A stretch of DNA of 64,000 bases from Paenibacillus sp. FSL H3-0469 (GCF_038051945.1 NZ_CP150302.1:868001-932000); one strand, 5' to 3'; numbered from the stretch's first letter, positions 34,034 to 42,557 are shown. Program-made: numbers and translations. Notes: generated by a model not told the origin, from the sequence alone.

Positions 34034-35574
34034 AGGGCATAGGCACCCTCAGAGAATTGTTTCAACGTGCACGAAGGCATGACCGGGGAATCACCTACGC
34101 GGCACGAAGCGGCGAGTCCGATTGGACAAGCTATGCGGAACTCGGAAACCGCATGGACCTTCTCGCTGAACGGCTGAAGCAGGAGCAGCTGCGTCCGAAT
34201 TTTATCGGGGCCGTCTGGATGGCTCCGACGCCGGAGTGTCTGGCTGTCATCGGGGCCGTCATTTTGGCGGGAGGCATTCCGCTTCCCATCCACAGCTACA
34301 TGCCAGGACAGGATATGCTTCGCCTCATCCGCAAATTTGAACCCGAAGCTGTGTTCGTCTCTGAAGAGAAGCTTCCCATCCTTGCGGAATGGAACATGCA
34401 AGGGGAAGAGTTGCCATTCTGCCTGTATGCAGGTATGGCAAGCGGACCGGTTACAGGAATAAGCGCAGCTCCGCGGCCGGTACGCCGGTACACGCCGCCA
34501 GAGGCCGCGCGTATGATATTCCTCTCCTCCGGTTCGACGGGAGAGCCGAAGGGGATCATGCTGAGCGACCACAACATGCTGTCCAATGTGGACGCGATCC
34601 TGGAGTACACGACTCTGTGCGACGAGGACATCGTTCTGCTCTCGAAGTCACTGGGGTATTGCTCGACCATTGTTGGGGAATGGTTCGCCGCCATGGCCTC
34701 TGGAGCCAATCTTGTTCTAAGCGGGGGCTTCGTGCATCCCTTCGAGATGATCCAGTGCGTCCGTAGGAACAAGGTGACCTTCTTATGCACTGTGCCGTCT
34801 GCGATTCTGCCTCTAATCCATTCTGCCAAATGGGCGGCGGAGGATCTGCTCACGCTCCGGCAGATGCTCATTGTCGGCGGCCCGATGCCTGCCGTCATGC
34901 TGCTTCGTTTGGCTGACCGTCTGCCTCACGTGAGGATAACGCCCTCCTATGGACTGACCGAAGCAGCTCCGCGCGTCTCGTATTTGCCCTACGCCCAGTT
35001 GAGGACGAAACCGCAATCCGCCGGGATACCCATTAACGGCGTCGAGCTGGCCATCGTTCAGGACGGAAGGGAGGCGGCAACAGGGGAGAGTGGTGAGGTG
35101 GTCGTTCGGGGGCCGAATGTGATGATCGGCTATTATGACGATCCGGATCGCACACGTGAGATCCTAGGCCCCCTCGGCCTGCATACCCGGGATACCGGGT
35201 ATCTGGACGAGGATGGATATTTGCACTTGACCGGGCGAACCGATAACGCTCTCCTTGTCGGGGGACACACGGTGTACCCGGAAGCGGTCGAAAGCGTCCT
35301 ATTAAGCTTGCCTGGGGTGGCAGACGCTGCTGTGTCGGCCGTAGAAGACCTTCAATGGGGACATCGTCTGATTGCCGTGGTAGTATCCGAGGCTTCCACA
35401 GAGCCTGTCAAGAGCCCGGAGCTGCATGCCTGGTGCGTAAAGCGGTTATCCCCGGCCTTGCGTCCCAGGGAATTCCGCTTCGTTACCGCTCTGCCCAGAA
35501 CAGCCAGCGGGAAGCTGGATCGCAAAGCTCTGAAATCTATGGTGAAGGAGGAAGAACATGTCCATAGAGCATGA
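34030..35574 (+). CDS. Acyl-AMP ligase 2 (biosynthetic operon)
   Basis: Adenylate-forming enzyme of 514 residues with a full-length domain set: FLSSGSTGEPKGIMLSDHNML, TPSYGLTEAAPRVSY, GYYDDPDRTREI, RDTGYLDEDGYLHLTGRTDN and the C-terminal Lys in PRTASGKLDRKAL. It resembles acyl-CoA or acyl-ACP synthetases. Overlaps the exporter gene by 4 bases and the next carrier protein by 17, so carrier protein 3 is the probable acceptor. The acid it activates is not predicted from sequence. Confidence 0.88.
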   Translation: MKGIGTLRELFQRARRHDRGITYAARSGESDWTSYAELGNRMDLLAERLKQEQLRPNFIGAVWMAPTPECLAVIGAVILAGGIPLPIHSYMPGQDMLRLIRKFEPEAVFVSEEKLPILAEWNMQGEELPFCLYAGMASGPVTGISAAPRPVRRYTPPEAARMIFLSSGSTGEPKGIMLSDHNMLSNVDAILEYTTLCDEDIVLLSKSLGYCSTIVGEWFAAMASGANLVLSGGFVHPFEMIQCVRRNKVTFLCTVPSAILPLIHSAKWAAEDLLTLRQMLIVGGPMPAVMLLRLADRLPHVRITPSYGLTEAAPRVSYLPYAQLRTKPQSAGIPINGVELAIVQDGREAATGESGEVVVRGPNVMIGYYDDPDRTREILGPLGLHTRDTGYLDEDGYLHLTGRTDNALLVGGHTVYPEAVESVLLSLPGVADAAVSAVEDLQWGHRLIAVVVSEASTEPVKSPELHAWCVKRLSPALRPREFRFVTALPRTASGKLDRKALKSMVKEEEHVHRA

Positions 35575-35815
35575 AGATCTATTCTTTAAGGTGAGAGAAA
35601 CGATAGCCGCTGTGGCCAAGAGGCTAACAAGCGAGGTCGAGCTGGACCATGCTTTGGTAGATGATCTGGGAATCGACTCCATTCAAATACTGGAGCTGCT
35701 GTCGGCTCTGGAGGATACATTCGGCTTTGAGCTGGATGTGGACGATATTCGCCCGGAATCGTTCCGAAGCGTCCAGGCCGTATTGCATTTTGTAGAAGGC
35801 AAGGTGGCTTCATGA
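35558..35815 (+). CDS. Acyl carrier protein 3
   Basis: Carrier protein of 85 residues: DDLGIDSIQILELLSALEDTFGFELD carries the phosphopantetheine Ser, followed by the acidic helix II. ATG at 35558 follows AAGGAGG with good spacing and lies inside the ligase 2 gene. Its stop overlaps the following gene by 4 bases. Confidence 0.88.
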   Translation: MSIEHEDLFFKVRETIAAVAKRLTSEVELDHALVDDLGIDSIQILELLSALEDTFGFELDVDDIRPESFRSVQAVLHFVEGKVAS

Positions 35816-36954
35816 AAGTATTCACCCCGGGCCATTTGCAAGAGCTGGCCGGCGAATTGCGCCGGACGTACCCGTTTTATAACCCTTATACGGACGTTGA
35901 TTTCCATCAGCTGCCGATGACAGACAAACACTTGATCGCAGGTAACCGCGCCCTTTTCGAACATCCCGATGCGGGACGGGTGACTGAATCGTTCACCTCG
36001 GGAACTACCGGAGTGCCGTTCCGCTGCGTGAAAACCCCGGAGGAGATATGGACACTCTCGCTGACCCTGTATAAGCATCGTAAAAAGTGGGGGCTGCCGG
36101 CCAGACACCGGATGCTGCTGCTGAGCAACCGTCTGCTGGCGGAGCCCAGGTCCCTTAGACATTATGCAGAACTGATAATCAGGGAAGATCCTCATTTTAT
36201 CCAGGGGAGAGCTTCCGCTCTCTGCGCGTTGGCCGAATATATGCGTGACGAGGGATATTCGTTGCCGTCTTCCCTCCTGTTTACCCAGAACTGGGGCGAA
36301 ACGCTGCATGGCTCCCAGAAAGAAAGGATCGAGGAGGTGTTCCGCGTTCCATGCGTAGACTATTACGGTTTGGAAGAGTTCTGGTGTATCGCGTTCGCAG
36401 GCCAGAGCGGCCAACTGGAAATTGATGAGTCCGCCGTATATGTGGAAATTATCGATCAGGCCTCCGGACTCCATGTAGAGGAGGGGGAATTCGGCGAAGT
36501 GTTGGTCACCTCGCTGATCATGAGGAGTCTGCCTTATGTCCGTTACCGGACAGGGGATATCGGAAGTATTCGCAGGGACCCTGAAACCGGCCGTCTCCTT
36601 CTGCAACTGCTTCCCGTTCGAACCTCCCAGATTCGGCTGCCTGGAGAGCAGGTGCATTCCGCCGTCTTCCGGTATTTGGACAAGTTTTTTTGGGAGCTTG
36701 CTGCAGCCAGAGGAGTCCGCCAATTTCAGATCGTGCAGCATACATTCACCTCTTTTTCCGTCCGGCTGGCGACTGAAGCCCCTCCAAGCGAGTTCGAGGA
36801 TGTGCAGACCAAGCTATCCGCTTTTCTTCACCAAGCGGCGGGCAAGCCGGTGAAATTGTCCATAGAAACCGTCTCAAGGCTCGAAGCCGATCCTGTCAGC
36901 GGCAAAATACCGTCCTTTGTTTGCCGTATTTCCTCAAATGAAGAAGGAGAATGA
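35812..36954 (+). CDS. PaaK-like adenylate-forming enzyme 3
   Basis: Protein of 380 residues. It resembles phenylacetate-CoA ligase and CapK-type enzymes: ESFTSGTTGVPFRCVKTPEEIW is the phosphate-binding loop, VDYYGLEEFW the adenine-binding motif and YRTGDIGSI the hinge Asp. It is a shorter, structurally different type from ligases 1 and 2. In the operon it follows carrier protein 3 directly and may act on one of the carrier proteins or on free acids. Substrate unknown. Confidence 0.78.
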   Translation: MKVFTPGHLQELAGELRRTYPFYNPYTDVDFHQLPMTDKHLIAGNRALFEHPDAGRVTESFTSGTTGVPFRCVKTPEEIWTLSLTLYKHRKKWGLPARHRMLLLSNRLLAEPRSLRHYAELIIREDPHFIQGRASALCALAEYMRDEGYSLPSSLLFTQNWGETLHGSQKERIEEVFRVPCVDYYGLEEFWCIAFAGQSGQLEIDESAVYVEIIDQASGLHVEEGEFGEVLVTSLIMRSLPYVRYRTGDIGSIRRDPETGRLLLQLLPVRTSQIRLPGEQVHSAVFRYLDKFFWELAAARGVRQFQIVQHTFTSFSVRLATEAPPSEFEDVQTKLSAFLHQAAGKPVKLSIETVSRLEADPVSGKIPSFVCRISSNEEGE

Positions 36955-36958
36955 AGAG

Positions 36959-37957
36959 ATGACGTCTCGTACGGATACGCCGGATGCCAATCCGGACATG
37001 ATGAAGCTGGCGGCGATGGAATGTGCAGCTTCCTGCATCTTGACCCACTTATACCGGTCCGGGGCCAACCCTGATCTGTTTCTGCTGGATTACTGGAATG
37101 TCAATTATGTATCGCGCATTATTACGGCGAGCCAGCATGTGCGATTGAACAAAAGCTTGCCTTTTCTGTACGGCATCCATCTGGTTTACAAGGGAACTGG
37201 ACCTGAGGGGCTAAAGCAGTCTGTTCAGTCAGGAAACCGTGCGGTAGTGAAATGCCGCCCATCCGATCTGGATTTTTTCCCTCCCCATATGCTGATCATG
37301 GCGGAGAGTGGATTCGATCATTATATCCTCGCTGATAGCTTCGATGAAGCGCGTAACGCCTTCAGAGTATTCGATCCCATTGTCGGCTTCAACGGATTCC
37401 TGACCGGAGAAGAGCTAATGCGGGCATCGGCGGAGCCGGAAGAGGAGGTAATCATTTTCTACGAGCTTCAGCCGGATCAAGAAGGGAAGGGGAAGGTGTT
37501 CGAGTCTCCTGACAAGCGTGATATCTTCGCCTATGCAGCCAAGCGAAACTACGACATGTATGTCCGTTCTCAATACAGTTCGGGTACCGCCGCATTGGAC
37601 AGCTTTGCCCGGGATTTGCAGGAATCTCTAGCTTTAAGCCCGGAACAAACCTCGAACTGGTTGAACCAGAACTCGATCGCCATTGCTTCCTTAACCAAGC
37701 TCCGGTCTTCCATATGGAATAGCTTTGCCCAGCTGGGCGTGATGGACAAGGGGCAGGCGCTGGAAGGAACGAACCGGATCAGCGGGATCGTGAAGTTATG
37801 GACGACACTGAATTTCCTGCTTGTGAAATACCGCAAGCACATCGGGGACGAAGCGCTGCTGCGCTCGGCTCTTGCCAGACTGCGGGAAGTCCGGGATGCG
37901 GAGCTTCAATTCCTGGCCTGGATGAATGGAATAGGCGGTGATCTGACTGCGGTATAA
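36959..37957 (+). CDS. BtrH/AsbE-like acyltransferase candidate 2
   Basis: Protein of 332 residues that shares a layout with the AsbE-like protein above: MECAASCILTHLYRSG with the putative nucleophile Cys near the N-terminus, then FDHYILADSFDEARNAFRVFDPIVGFNG with His and Asp. It is related in this outline only; overall identity looks low. BtrH-type proteins carry acyl groups from carrier protein to an amine. ATG at 36959 has AAGGAG upstream. Overlaps the dehydratase gene downstream by 11 bases. Confidence 0.55.
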   Translation: MTSRTDTPDANPDMMKLAAMECAASCILTHLYRSGANPDLFLLDYWNVNYVSRIITASQHVRLNKSLPFLYGIHLVYKGTGPEGLKQSVQSGNRAVVKCRPSDLDFFPPHMLIMAESGFDHYILADSFDEARNAFRVFDPIVGFNGFLTGEELMRASAEPEEEVIIFYELQPDQEGKGKVFESPDKRDIFAYAAKRNYDMYVRSQYSSGTAALDSFARDLQESLALSPEQTSNWLNQNSIAIASLTKLRSSIWNSFAQLGVMDKGQALEGTNRISGIVKLWTTLNFLLVKYRKHIGDEALLRSALARLREVRDAELQFLAWMNGIGGDLTAV

Positions 37958-38816
37958 TCTATGCACGATTTCTTTTCGACACGAGCTGGTATCCTTCCGG
38001 GAGCTGCTCCGTTATGCTCGTGATACGGGCTTCAACGGTATAGAACTGTGGGGCGTGCATGCCAAGGCTTTGCTTCGCCAACGGGGACAGGAGCTGGGAG
38101 GGATACTGGACGAAATGTTCAGCTACGGGCTCGAAATCAACATGCTGAGTGATTATATCCCTCTTCTGGGGAATATCCCAATGGACGTTCTGCTTAAGGA
38201 ATGGCAGGAAACCGTACAGGCGGCCAAAGCGTTCCACACAGATAAGCTGAGGATTTTCGCCGGAAACCTGAGCAGCCAATCTCTTGATGAGAAGGACTGG
38301 GAGCTTTGCACTGAACGTCTAAATATCCTGTGCGCCGTAGCAGAGAGGGAAGGGGTCTATACAGTGGTTGAGACTCATCCGGGAACCGCTGCCGACGGCT
38401 TAGCTTCCACACTTCAACTGCTTAGGCAAACCGGCCACCCTGCCTTGAAGCTGAATTTGGACTTTCTGCACATTTGGGAATCGGGCGCTGATCCCCTTGC
38501 CGCCTACGAACGCTTGAAGCCATGGATTGTCAATATCCATCTGAAGAATGTGGAATCCCGGCAATGGCTCGAAGTATTCTCTCCTGACAATATATATTCT
38601 CCGAGCGGCAGCCGCAGAGGTATCGTACCCTTGGCCGATGGAGAAATGGACTGCCAAGCCATAATGAAGCGCCTTCTCATGGACCCTACCCGAGCCCCGG
38701 TATCTCTGGAATGGTTCGGAGCCATACCCTTTCAAATCTTAAAGTCGGAGCTAGGCTGGCTTAAAGGGCTGGGGTCCGATCACAGCCTGGGGAAAGTGGA
38801 GGTGACGGGATCATGA
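37947..38816 (+). CDS. AsbF-like 3-dehydroshikimate dehydratase, CTG start
   Basis: TIM-barrel metal enzyme of 289 residues. ETHPGTAADGLASTLQLL, LKLNLDFLHIWESGADPL and the C-terminal SLEWFG match AsbF of petrobactin synthesis closely; AsbF converts 3-dehydroshikimate to 3,4-dihydroxybenzoate using a divalent metal bound by Glu, Asp and His in these motifs. The conserved N-terminus LCTISFRHEL and NGIELWG is encoded upstream of the first ATG/GTG candidates (GTG at 38055). The frame opens with CTG at 37947, directly after an in-frame TGA and preceded by AGGCGGTG, so I choose that start. Product supplies the acid to a ligase of this operon. Confidence 0.88.
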   Translation: MRYNLCTISFRHELVSFRELLRYARDTGFNGIELWGVHAKALLRQRGQELGGILDEMFSYGLEINMLSDYIPLLGNIPMDVLLKEWQETVQAAKAFHTDKLRIFAGNLSSQSLDEKDWELCTERLNILCAVAEREGVYTVVETHPGTAADGLASTLQLLRQTGHPALKLNLDFLHIWESGADPLAAYERLKPWIVNIHLKNVESRQWLEVFSPDNIYSPSGSRRGIVPLADGEMDCQAIMKRLLMDPTRAPVSLEWFGAIPFQILKSELGWLKGLGSDHSLGKVEVTGS

Positions 38817-40099
38817 ATAACGCATCTTATGTGGAGCATCTGACCGGAACGCGCGCACCGAGGCTCTGGTACTCCAATATTAATTGGGAACAAGGAAAAG
38901 CCGCTCAAGAGATTCGCTTACCCCAAATTAACAATGCGTCCGGAGACCGGCTCGTCTCGCAAATGGATCTCTACCAAATTTATTTGGCTGACCGGGAGGA
39001 TCTTGTTCTCCTGAAAGAGGCTCCGGATCCTGAATTCCTATCTTATTTGGAAGAAGAGAACATAGCCATACCTTCAATCGCGATTGGCGAACGGTCTGAA
39101 TATACGGGTGAGTTTCGCAACCGGATTGCTGTTCCTTACTTGATGGACGAGCAGGAGGAGCAGTTTCTCAAGGAAAACGGAGGGAGGTGGATCGGCCCGC
39201 CAGCCCGATTGTCCGTGGAACTGAACAGCAAGATCGCAACGCGTAAATTATGCGAAGAAATCGGCTTTCCAGTCAGCGACGGTAGGATATGCGAGGGGCT
39301 TGACGCGATCCGCCGTACTTGCGCCGAGTTGGAGGGACGGCATCCTGGAGCCCGGCTGGTTGTAAAAACCGCTTACGGTTCTTCCGGTAAAGCGCTGTTC
39401 CATATCCATAGAGGCCCGGATTTGGAGATGCTGCTCGGATATTTAGAGAGGCAGATCTCGCGGGGAGGCGGGCAACCGGTTGTGACGGTGGAACGCTGGC
39501 ATCAGGTCGAGCGCCATCTGACGGCACAACTCTGGCTGGGGGGAACAGATTGCGAGATCCTGGCTATGACCGAGCAGAGGATTACGGATGCAGGAGTGTA
39601 CAGGGGGAGCCGTCTGCACCCGGACCTGCCTGAATCCTTGATCGCGGCTTATACCGAACAGCTGCAACAGCTGGGTACATCTTTACATTCCCGGGGCTAC
39701 GAGGGTTTCATCGGGGTAGACTCCATACTGGATGAAGACGGAACTTTAATACCGGTTATTGAGATCAACGCCCGTCTTACCATGGTCACGTATTTGCTGA
39801 AGATTCGCAAGCATTTGCTCGAACGCGGGTTTCCTAGAATGGAGACTCAATCCTATGATTTCAAGCTCCACCCTGGGGCCAGATTTGCAGAATTTGCCGA
39901 AAAGGTGACATCGATAAGAATCTCTGCCGGACAAGGCGGGGCATTCGTGTATGGTTTCCACCAGGATGGGGAATCGGCAGACCGCATCCGGCCTTGCAGG
40001 GTCTCGACTCTGAGCTGGGGTGTGGACGATGAAGCGGAGAAGCTTGCCCGTCAAGGGCTGGAGGAAGCAATCATGGAATGGAGGGGAGCTGTCATATGA
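38813..40099 (+). CDS. ATP-grasp ligase, BtrJ-like
   Basis: Protein of 428 residues. ATP-grasp features: LNSKIATRKLCEEIGFPVSDG, the Lys in LVVKTAYGSSGKALFHI, and the metal-binding EINARLTMVTYLL. BtrJ of butirosin synthesis, an ATP-grasp enzyme, joins glutamate to a carrier protein, and the decarboxylase that follows here resembles BtrK. ATG at 38813 overlaps the dehydratase stop (ATGA) and follows GGAGGTGACGG. Predicted to form an amide or thioester bond between an amino acid and a carrier protein or metabolite; the substrate is inferred only from context. Confidence 0.8.
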   Translation: MNNASYVEHLTGTRAPRLWYSNINWEQGKAAQEIRLPQINNASGDRLVSQMDLYQIYLADREDLVLLKEAPDPEFLSYLEEENIAIPSIAIGERSEYTGEFRNRIAVPYLMDEQEEQFLKENGGRWIGPPARLSVELNSKIATRKLCEEIGFPVSDGRICEGLDAIRRTCAELEGRHPGARLVVKTAYGSSGKALFHIHRGPDLEMLLGYLERQISRGGGQPVVTVERWHQVERHLTAQLWLGGTDCEILAMTEQRITDAGVYRGSRLHPDLPESLIAAYTEQLQQLGTSLHSRGYEGFIGVDSILDEDGTLIPVIEINARLTMVTYLLKIRKHLLERGFPRMETQSYDFKLHPGARFAEFAEKVTSIRISAGQGGAFVYGFHQDGESADRIRPCRVSTLSWGVDDEAEKLARQGLEEAIMEWRGAVI

Positions 40100-41367
40100 C
40101 TATGGCTTCACAACGACTGTCTACTCAGCAGGAAGTGGGCCAACCCTTTTGGCTGGAAGCAGTCGAGCCATTTGGATCACCCGTTTATGTATATGACGAG
40201 GGAAAGCTGGCCTCCGATTATTTTTCGCTGCGGGACGCTTTACCCAAGGATGTGACGCTATATTATTCCATGAAAGTCAATCCCAATCCGGAGGTATGCC
40301 GTCTCATAAACGGCTGGGGTTCGCCGATCGAAGTCGCATCGGTAGGGGAATATGAGATGGCCCGCTCTAACGGGGTAAATCCGCACAGCATCGTGTTCAC
40401 TGGACCGGGCAAAAGCGCGGACGAGATTCATCATGTGCTTCGCCATGGGATTTACGCGATTAATGCGGAGTCCATCCCGGAGCTATTCGTCATTCACGAT
40501 GAAGCGGTTGCGCTTGCTATTGCCGCTCCCGTTATGTTAAGGGTCAATTTGTCTACTGGAGCCAAAGGCTCGCGGATGGCATCGGTCGGACATGCCTCCC
40601 AGTTTGGCATCGACGACAGTGAAATTAATGAAGCGGTGCAAACCGCCATTACCCTTGAAGGGCTAGAGCTGATCGGATTGCATACGTACCAGGGCACGCA
40701 AAATTTCCACCTCGACTTTTATATGGAGAGCGTTCCGATGATGTTCGGTCTCACCCGGCAGGTGCGCAACCAATTCGGCCTGCAGCTTCGATGCTTAGGG
40801 CTCGGCGGCGGTTTCGGCGTTCCCATGTTTGAAGGCGATGAGCCGTTTCCTGTCGAAGCTTTCGGAGCGTATCTTGCCGGGGAGTTAGAGCGCAACCGGG
40901 ATCTGGAACTGGAAATGGTATTCGTAGAATCAGGGCGGAGAATTGCCGCAACGATGGGGATGTATGCGGTCAGAGTGCTGTACACCAAGCTCTCCAAAGG
41001 CAAAGCCTTCGCCATTGTCGATGGGGGTACCCACCATCGGGCTTTTTCCAGTCTGATGGGACGAAGCTTCAAGCAGCCTCTGCCGCTTCAGCTTTGGAAG
41101 GCGGGGGAGCGCAAGCTATACGAATCCGGTGAAGGAGAGGGTCGAGTCCCCTACAATGTTTGCGGTAAATTGTGCACTCCCACAGATGTGCTGCAAGGCA
41201 GCGTCATGTTCCCCCCTCTAGAGCCGGGGGATTGGATCGCGTTTCCCCATATGGGGGCCTATGGCTTAACCTGCGGCAATGTTCATTTCCTGTCTCATGC
41301 TCTTCCGAAGGAAGTTATGTTTCGCCCTGACGGTACGTTAAATGATGTGAGCTGGCTATCCACCTAA
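40096..41367 (+). CDS. PLP-dependent decarboxylase, BtrK/LysA fold type
   Basis: Fold-type III enzyme of 423 residues. PLP Lys in LYYSMKVNPNPEV, His stacking region GLHTYQGTQN, phosphate-binding GLGGGFG, and the active-site Cys-Asp motif VCGKLCTPTDVL. Related to diaminopimelate decarboxylase and to BtrK, which decarboxylates glutamyl-carrier protein. Next to an ATP-grasp ligase as in butirosin clusters. ATG at 40096 overlaps the ligase stop (ATGA) and follows GGAGGGGAG. A housekeeping LysA role is unlikely in this setting but not excluded. Confidence 0.88.
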   Translation: MTMASQRLSTQQEVGQPFWLEAVEPFGSPVYVYDEGKLASDYFSLRDALPKDVTLYYSMKVNPNPEVCRLINGWGSPIEVASVGEYEMARSNGVNPHSIVFTGPGKSADEIHHVLRHGIYAINAESIPELFVIHDEAVALAIAAPVMLRVNLSTGAKGSRMASVGHASQFGIDDSEINEAVQTAITLEGLELIGLHTYQGTQNFHLDFYMESVPMMFGLTRQVRNQFGLQLRCLGLGGGFGVPMFEGDEPFPVEAFGAYLAGELERNRDLELEMVFVESGRRIAATMGMYAVRVLYTKLSKGKAFAIVDGGTHHRAFSSLMGRSFKQPLPLQLWKAGERKLYESGEGEGRVPYNVCGKLCTPTDVLQGSVMFPPLEPGDWIAFPHMGAYGLTCGNVHFLSHALPKEVMFRPDGTLNDVSWLST

Positions 41368-41397
41368 TAAGTGAGTTCATCATAGGGAGTTGACCAT

Positions 41398-42450
41398 GTG
41401 ACACCTACCCATCGAATTTTACCTTATAATGACATATGGCTTGATTGTGTCAATAATAACTTGATGTCGATTCTCATTAGTCATCATTCATCGTTCGAGA
41501 AGCTGCCGCTGACTTTTAAAACGCAGTACTGGAAAAAACTCATCAACCAGACATTCCCCGAAGACAATTTTGAAAGCTTGCTGCATCAAGGATTAATGCT
41601 GCCGAAGGTTCAATATGACACGGAACAGCTCTATCATTATCTTCGCTTTGAGGATCAGCTTCTTGAGCAATCTGATATCCCAAACCTGGATGAGATGATT
41701 CAAGGCGCTTTAGACAAGAAGAAATATGTCTTTCTCGATGTGGACCGCTTTTTTTATTCCAGTGGAAGAGAAGCCGGAAAAATTCATTTTATCCATCCGA
41801 CCTTTATTCATGGAAAATGTGCGGGTGGGGATGCATACACAGTAATTGAAGATTGCTTATCTCCAGGGCGAATGCACGATTATCAAACTCCGCTTGAAGT
41901 CATTATGGAATCTACCCAATATCTAATGACAAGCGGCAAAAAAGTTAGATTCATAATGGTTTCGGTGCATGAAGGATCGATAAGAAATTTTAACCATGAA
42001 TTTTCAGTACCGGACTCGTTTATCTCAGAACTCAGAAGCAATCTATTGGATGATAAAGTCGTTTTTCTTGAGCAATATGGTCTTCATTATCAGTTGGGAC
42101 TACAAGCGTTGACCGATTATGTAGAGGAATTCGAAGAAGTTGTAGGCAATTTGAACGAAACAAGCATATTTGCCTTAAGAAGCAGTTCTTTTGCACAGAA
42201 TCATAAGAAGAATAACAGGATTTTCAAGTTACTGGAAGATAAATCGTCCCATACAAATCTCTATAAGAAGTTAGCAGAACAAAGTGTGGAACTAAGTCAT
42301 TTATGGGAAATTTATAGAACGACAGTTATTAAAATGATCGTATCTAATCATGTTCGTGATCAAGCTATCGTAAAGCTCGAAGAGATTGTGAAGAAAGAAT
42401 ATAACATGGTCCAGACGATGAAAATGGCAACTGAGGTTAGTAACTCTTAG
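41398..42450 (+). CDS. BtrH-like protein 3
   Basis: Protein of 350 residues. The N-terminal half has a Cys-His-Asp arrangement as in BtrH_N proteins: WLDCVNNNLMSILISHH, then YVFLDVDRFF, KIHFIHPTFIHGKCAGGDAYTVIEDCLSPG. The last 130 residues are helical and charged. GTG start at 41398 after AGGGAG. It is clearly more AT-rich than the rest of the operon, so it may have joined later. Predicted acyltransferase of the operon; the assignment to BtrH rests on motif layout only. Confidence 0.5.
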   Translation: MTPTHRILPYNDIWLDCVNNNLMSILISHHSSFEKLPLTFKTQYWKKLINQTFPEDNFESLLHQGLMLPKVQYDTEQLYHYLRFEDQLLEQSDIPNLDEMIQGALDKKKYVFLDVDRFFYSSGREAGKIHFIHPTFIHGKCAGGDAYTVIEDCLSPGRMHDYQTPLEVIMESTQYLMTSGKKVRFIMVSVHEGSIRNFNHEFSVPDSFISELRSNLLDDKVVFLEQYGLHYQLGLQALTDYVEEFEEVVGNLNETSIFALRSSSFAQNHKKNNRIFKLLEDKSSHTNLYKKLAEQSVELSHLWEIYRTTVIKMIVSNHVRDQAIVKLEEIVKKEYNMVQTMKMATEVSNS

Positions 42451-42455
42451 AAAAA

Positions 42456-42473
42456 GGCCGCCAATTGGCGGCC
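42456..42473. other. Perfect 18-base palindrome after the operon
   Basis: GGCCGCCAATTGGCGGCC, preceded by five A residues on this strand. Read on the minus strand it looks like a hairpin with a T tail, but there is no minus-strand gene close by to terminate; on the plus strand it could still be a stem that stabilises or ends the operon's transcript. Confidence 0.6.
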
Positions 42474-42522
42474 ACTGCAAACCCCGATCATATGTAGGTG
42501 GACAAAATAAAACGATCATTTC

Positions 42523-42551
42523 TTGACTACATGGTCAATAACTGATATATT
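42523..42551 (+). promoter_or_regulatory. Promoter with overlapping operator of the TetR gene
   Basis: TTGACT at 42523 and TATATT at 42546 are spaced by 17 bases, a near-ideal sigma-A promoter. The palindrome TTGACTACATGGTCAA (42523-42538) overlaps the -35 box. Position of the -10 box puts the transcript start at about the ATG at 42558, so the mRNA may be leaderless. Confidence 0.65.
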
Positions 42552-42557
42552 AATCCC

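Noticed and set aside
28130-42450. Petrobactin biosynthesis cluster
   Set aside because: AsbC-F-like genes are present but AsbA/AsbB-type synthetases are absent and extra genes are present, so a plain petrobactin label is not justified.
42456-42473. Terminator for a minus-strand gene
   Set aside because: The T tail is on the minus strand but no minus-strand gene lies nearby, so I list it only as a palindrome.
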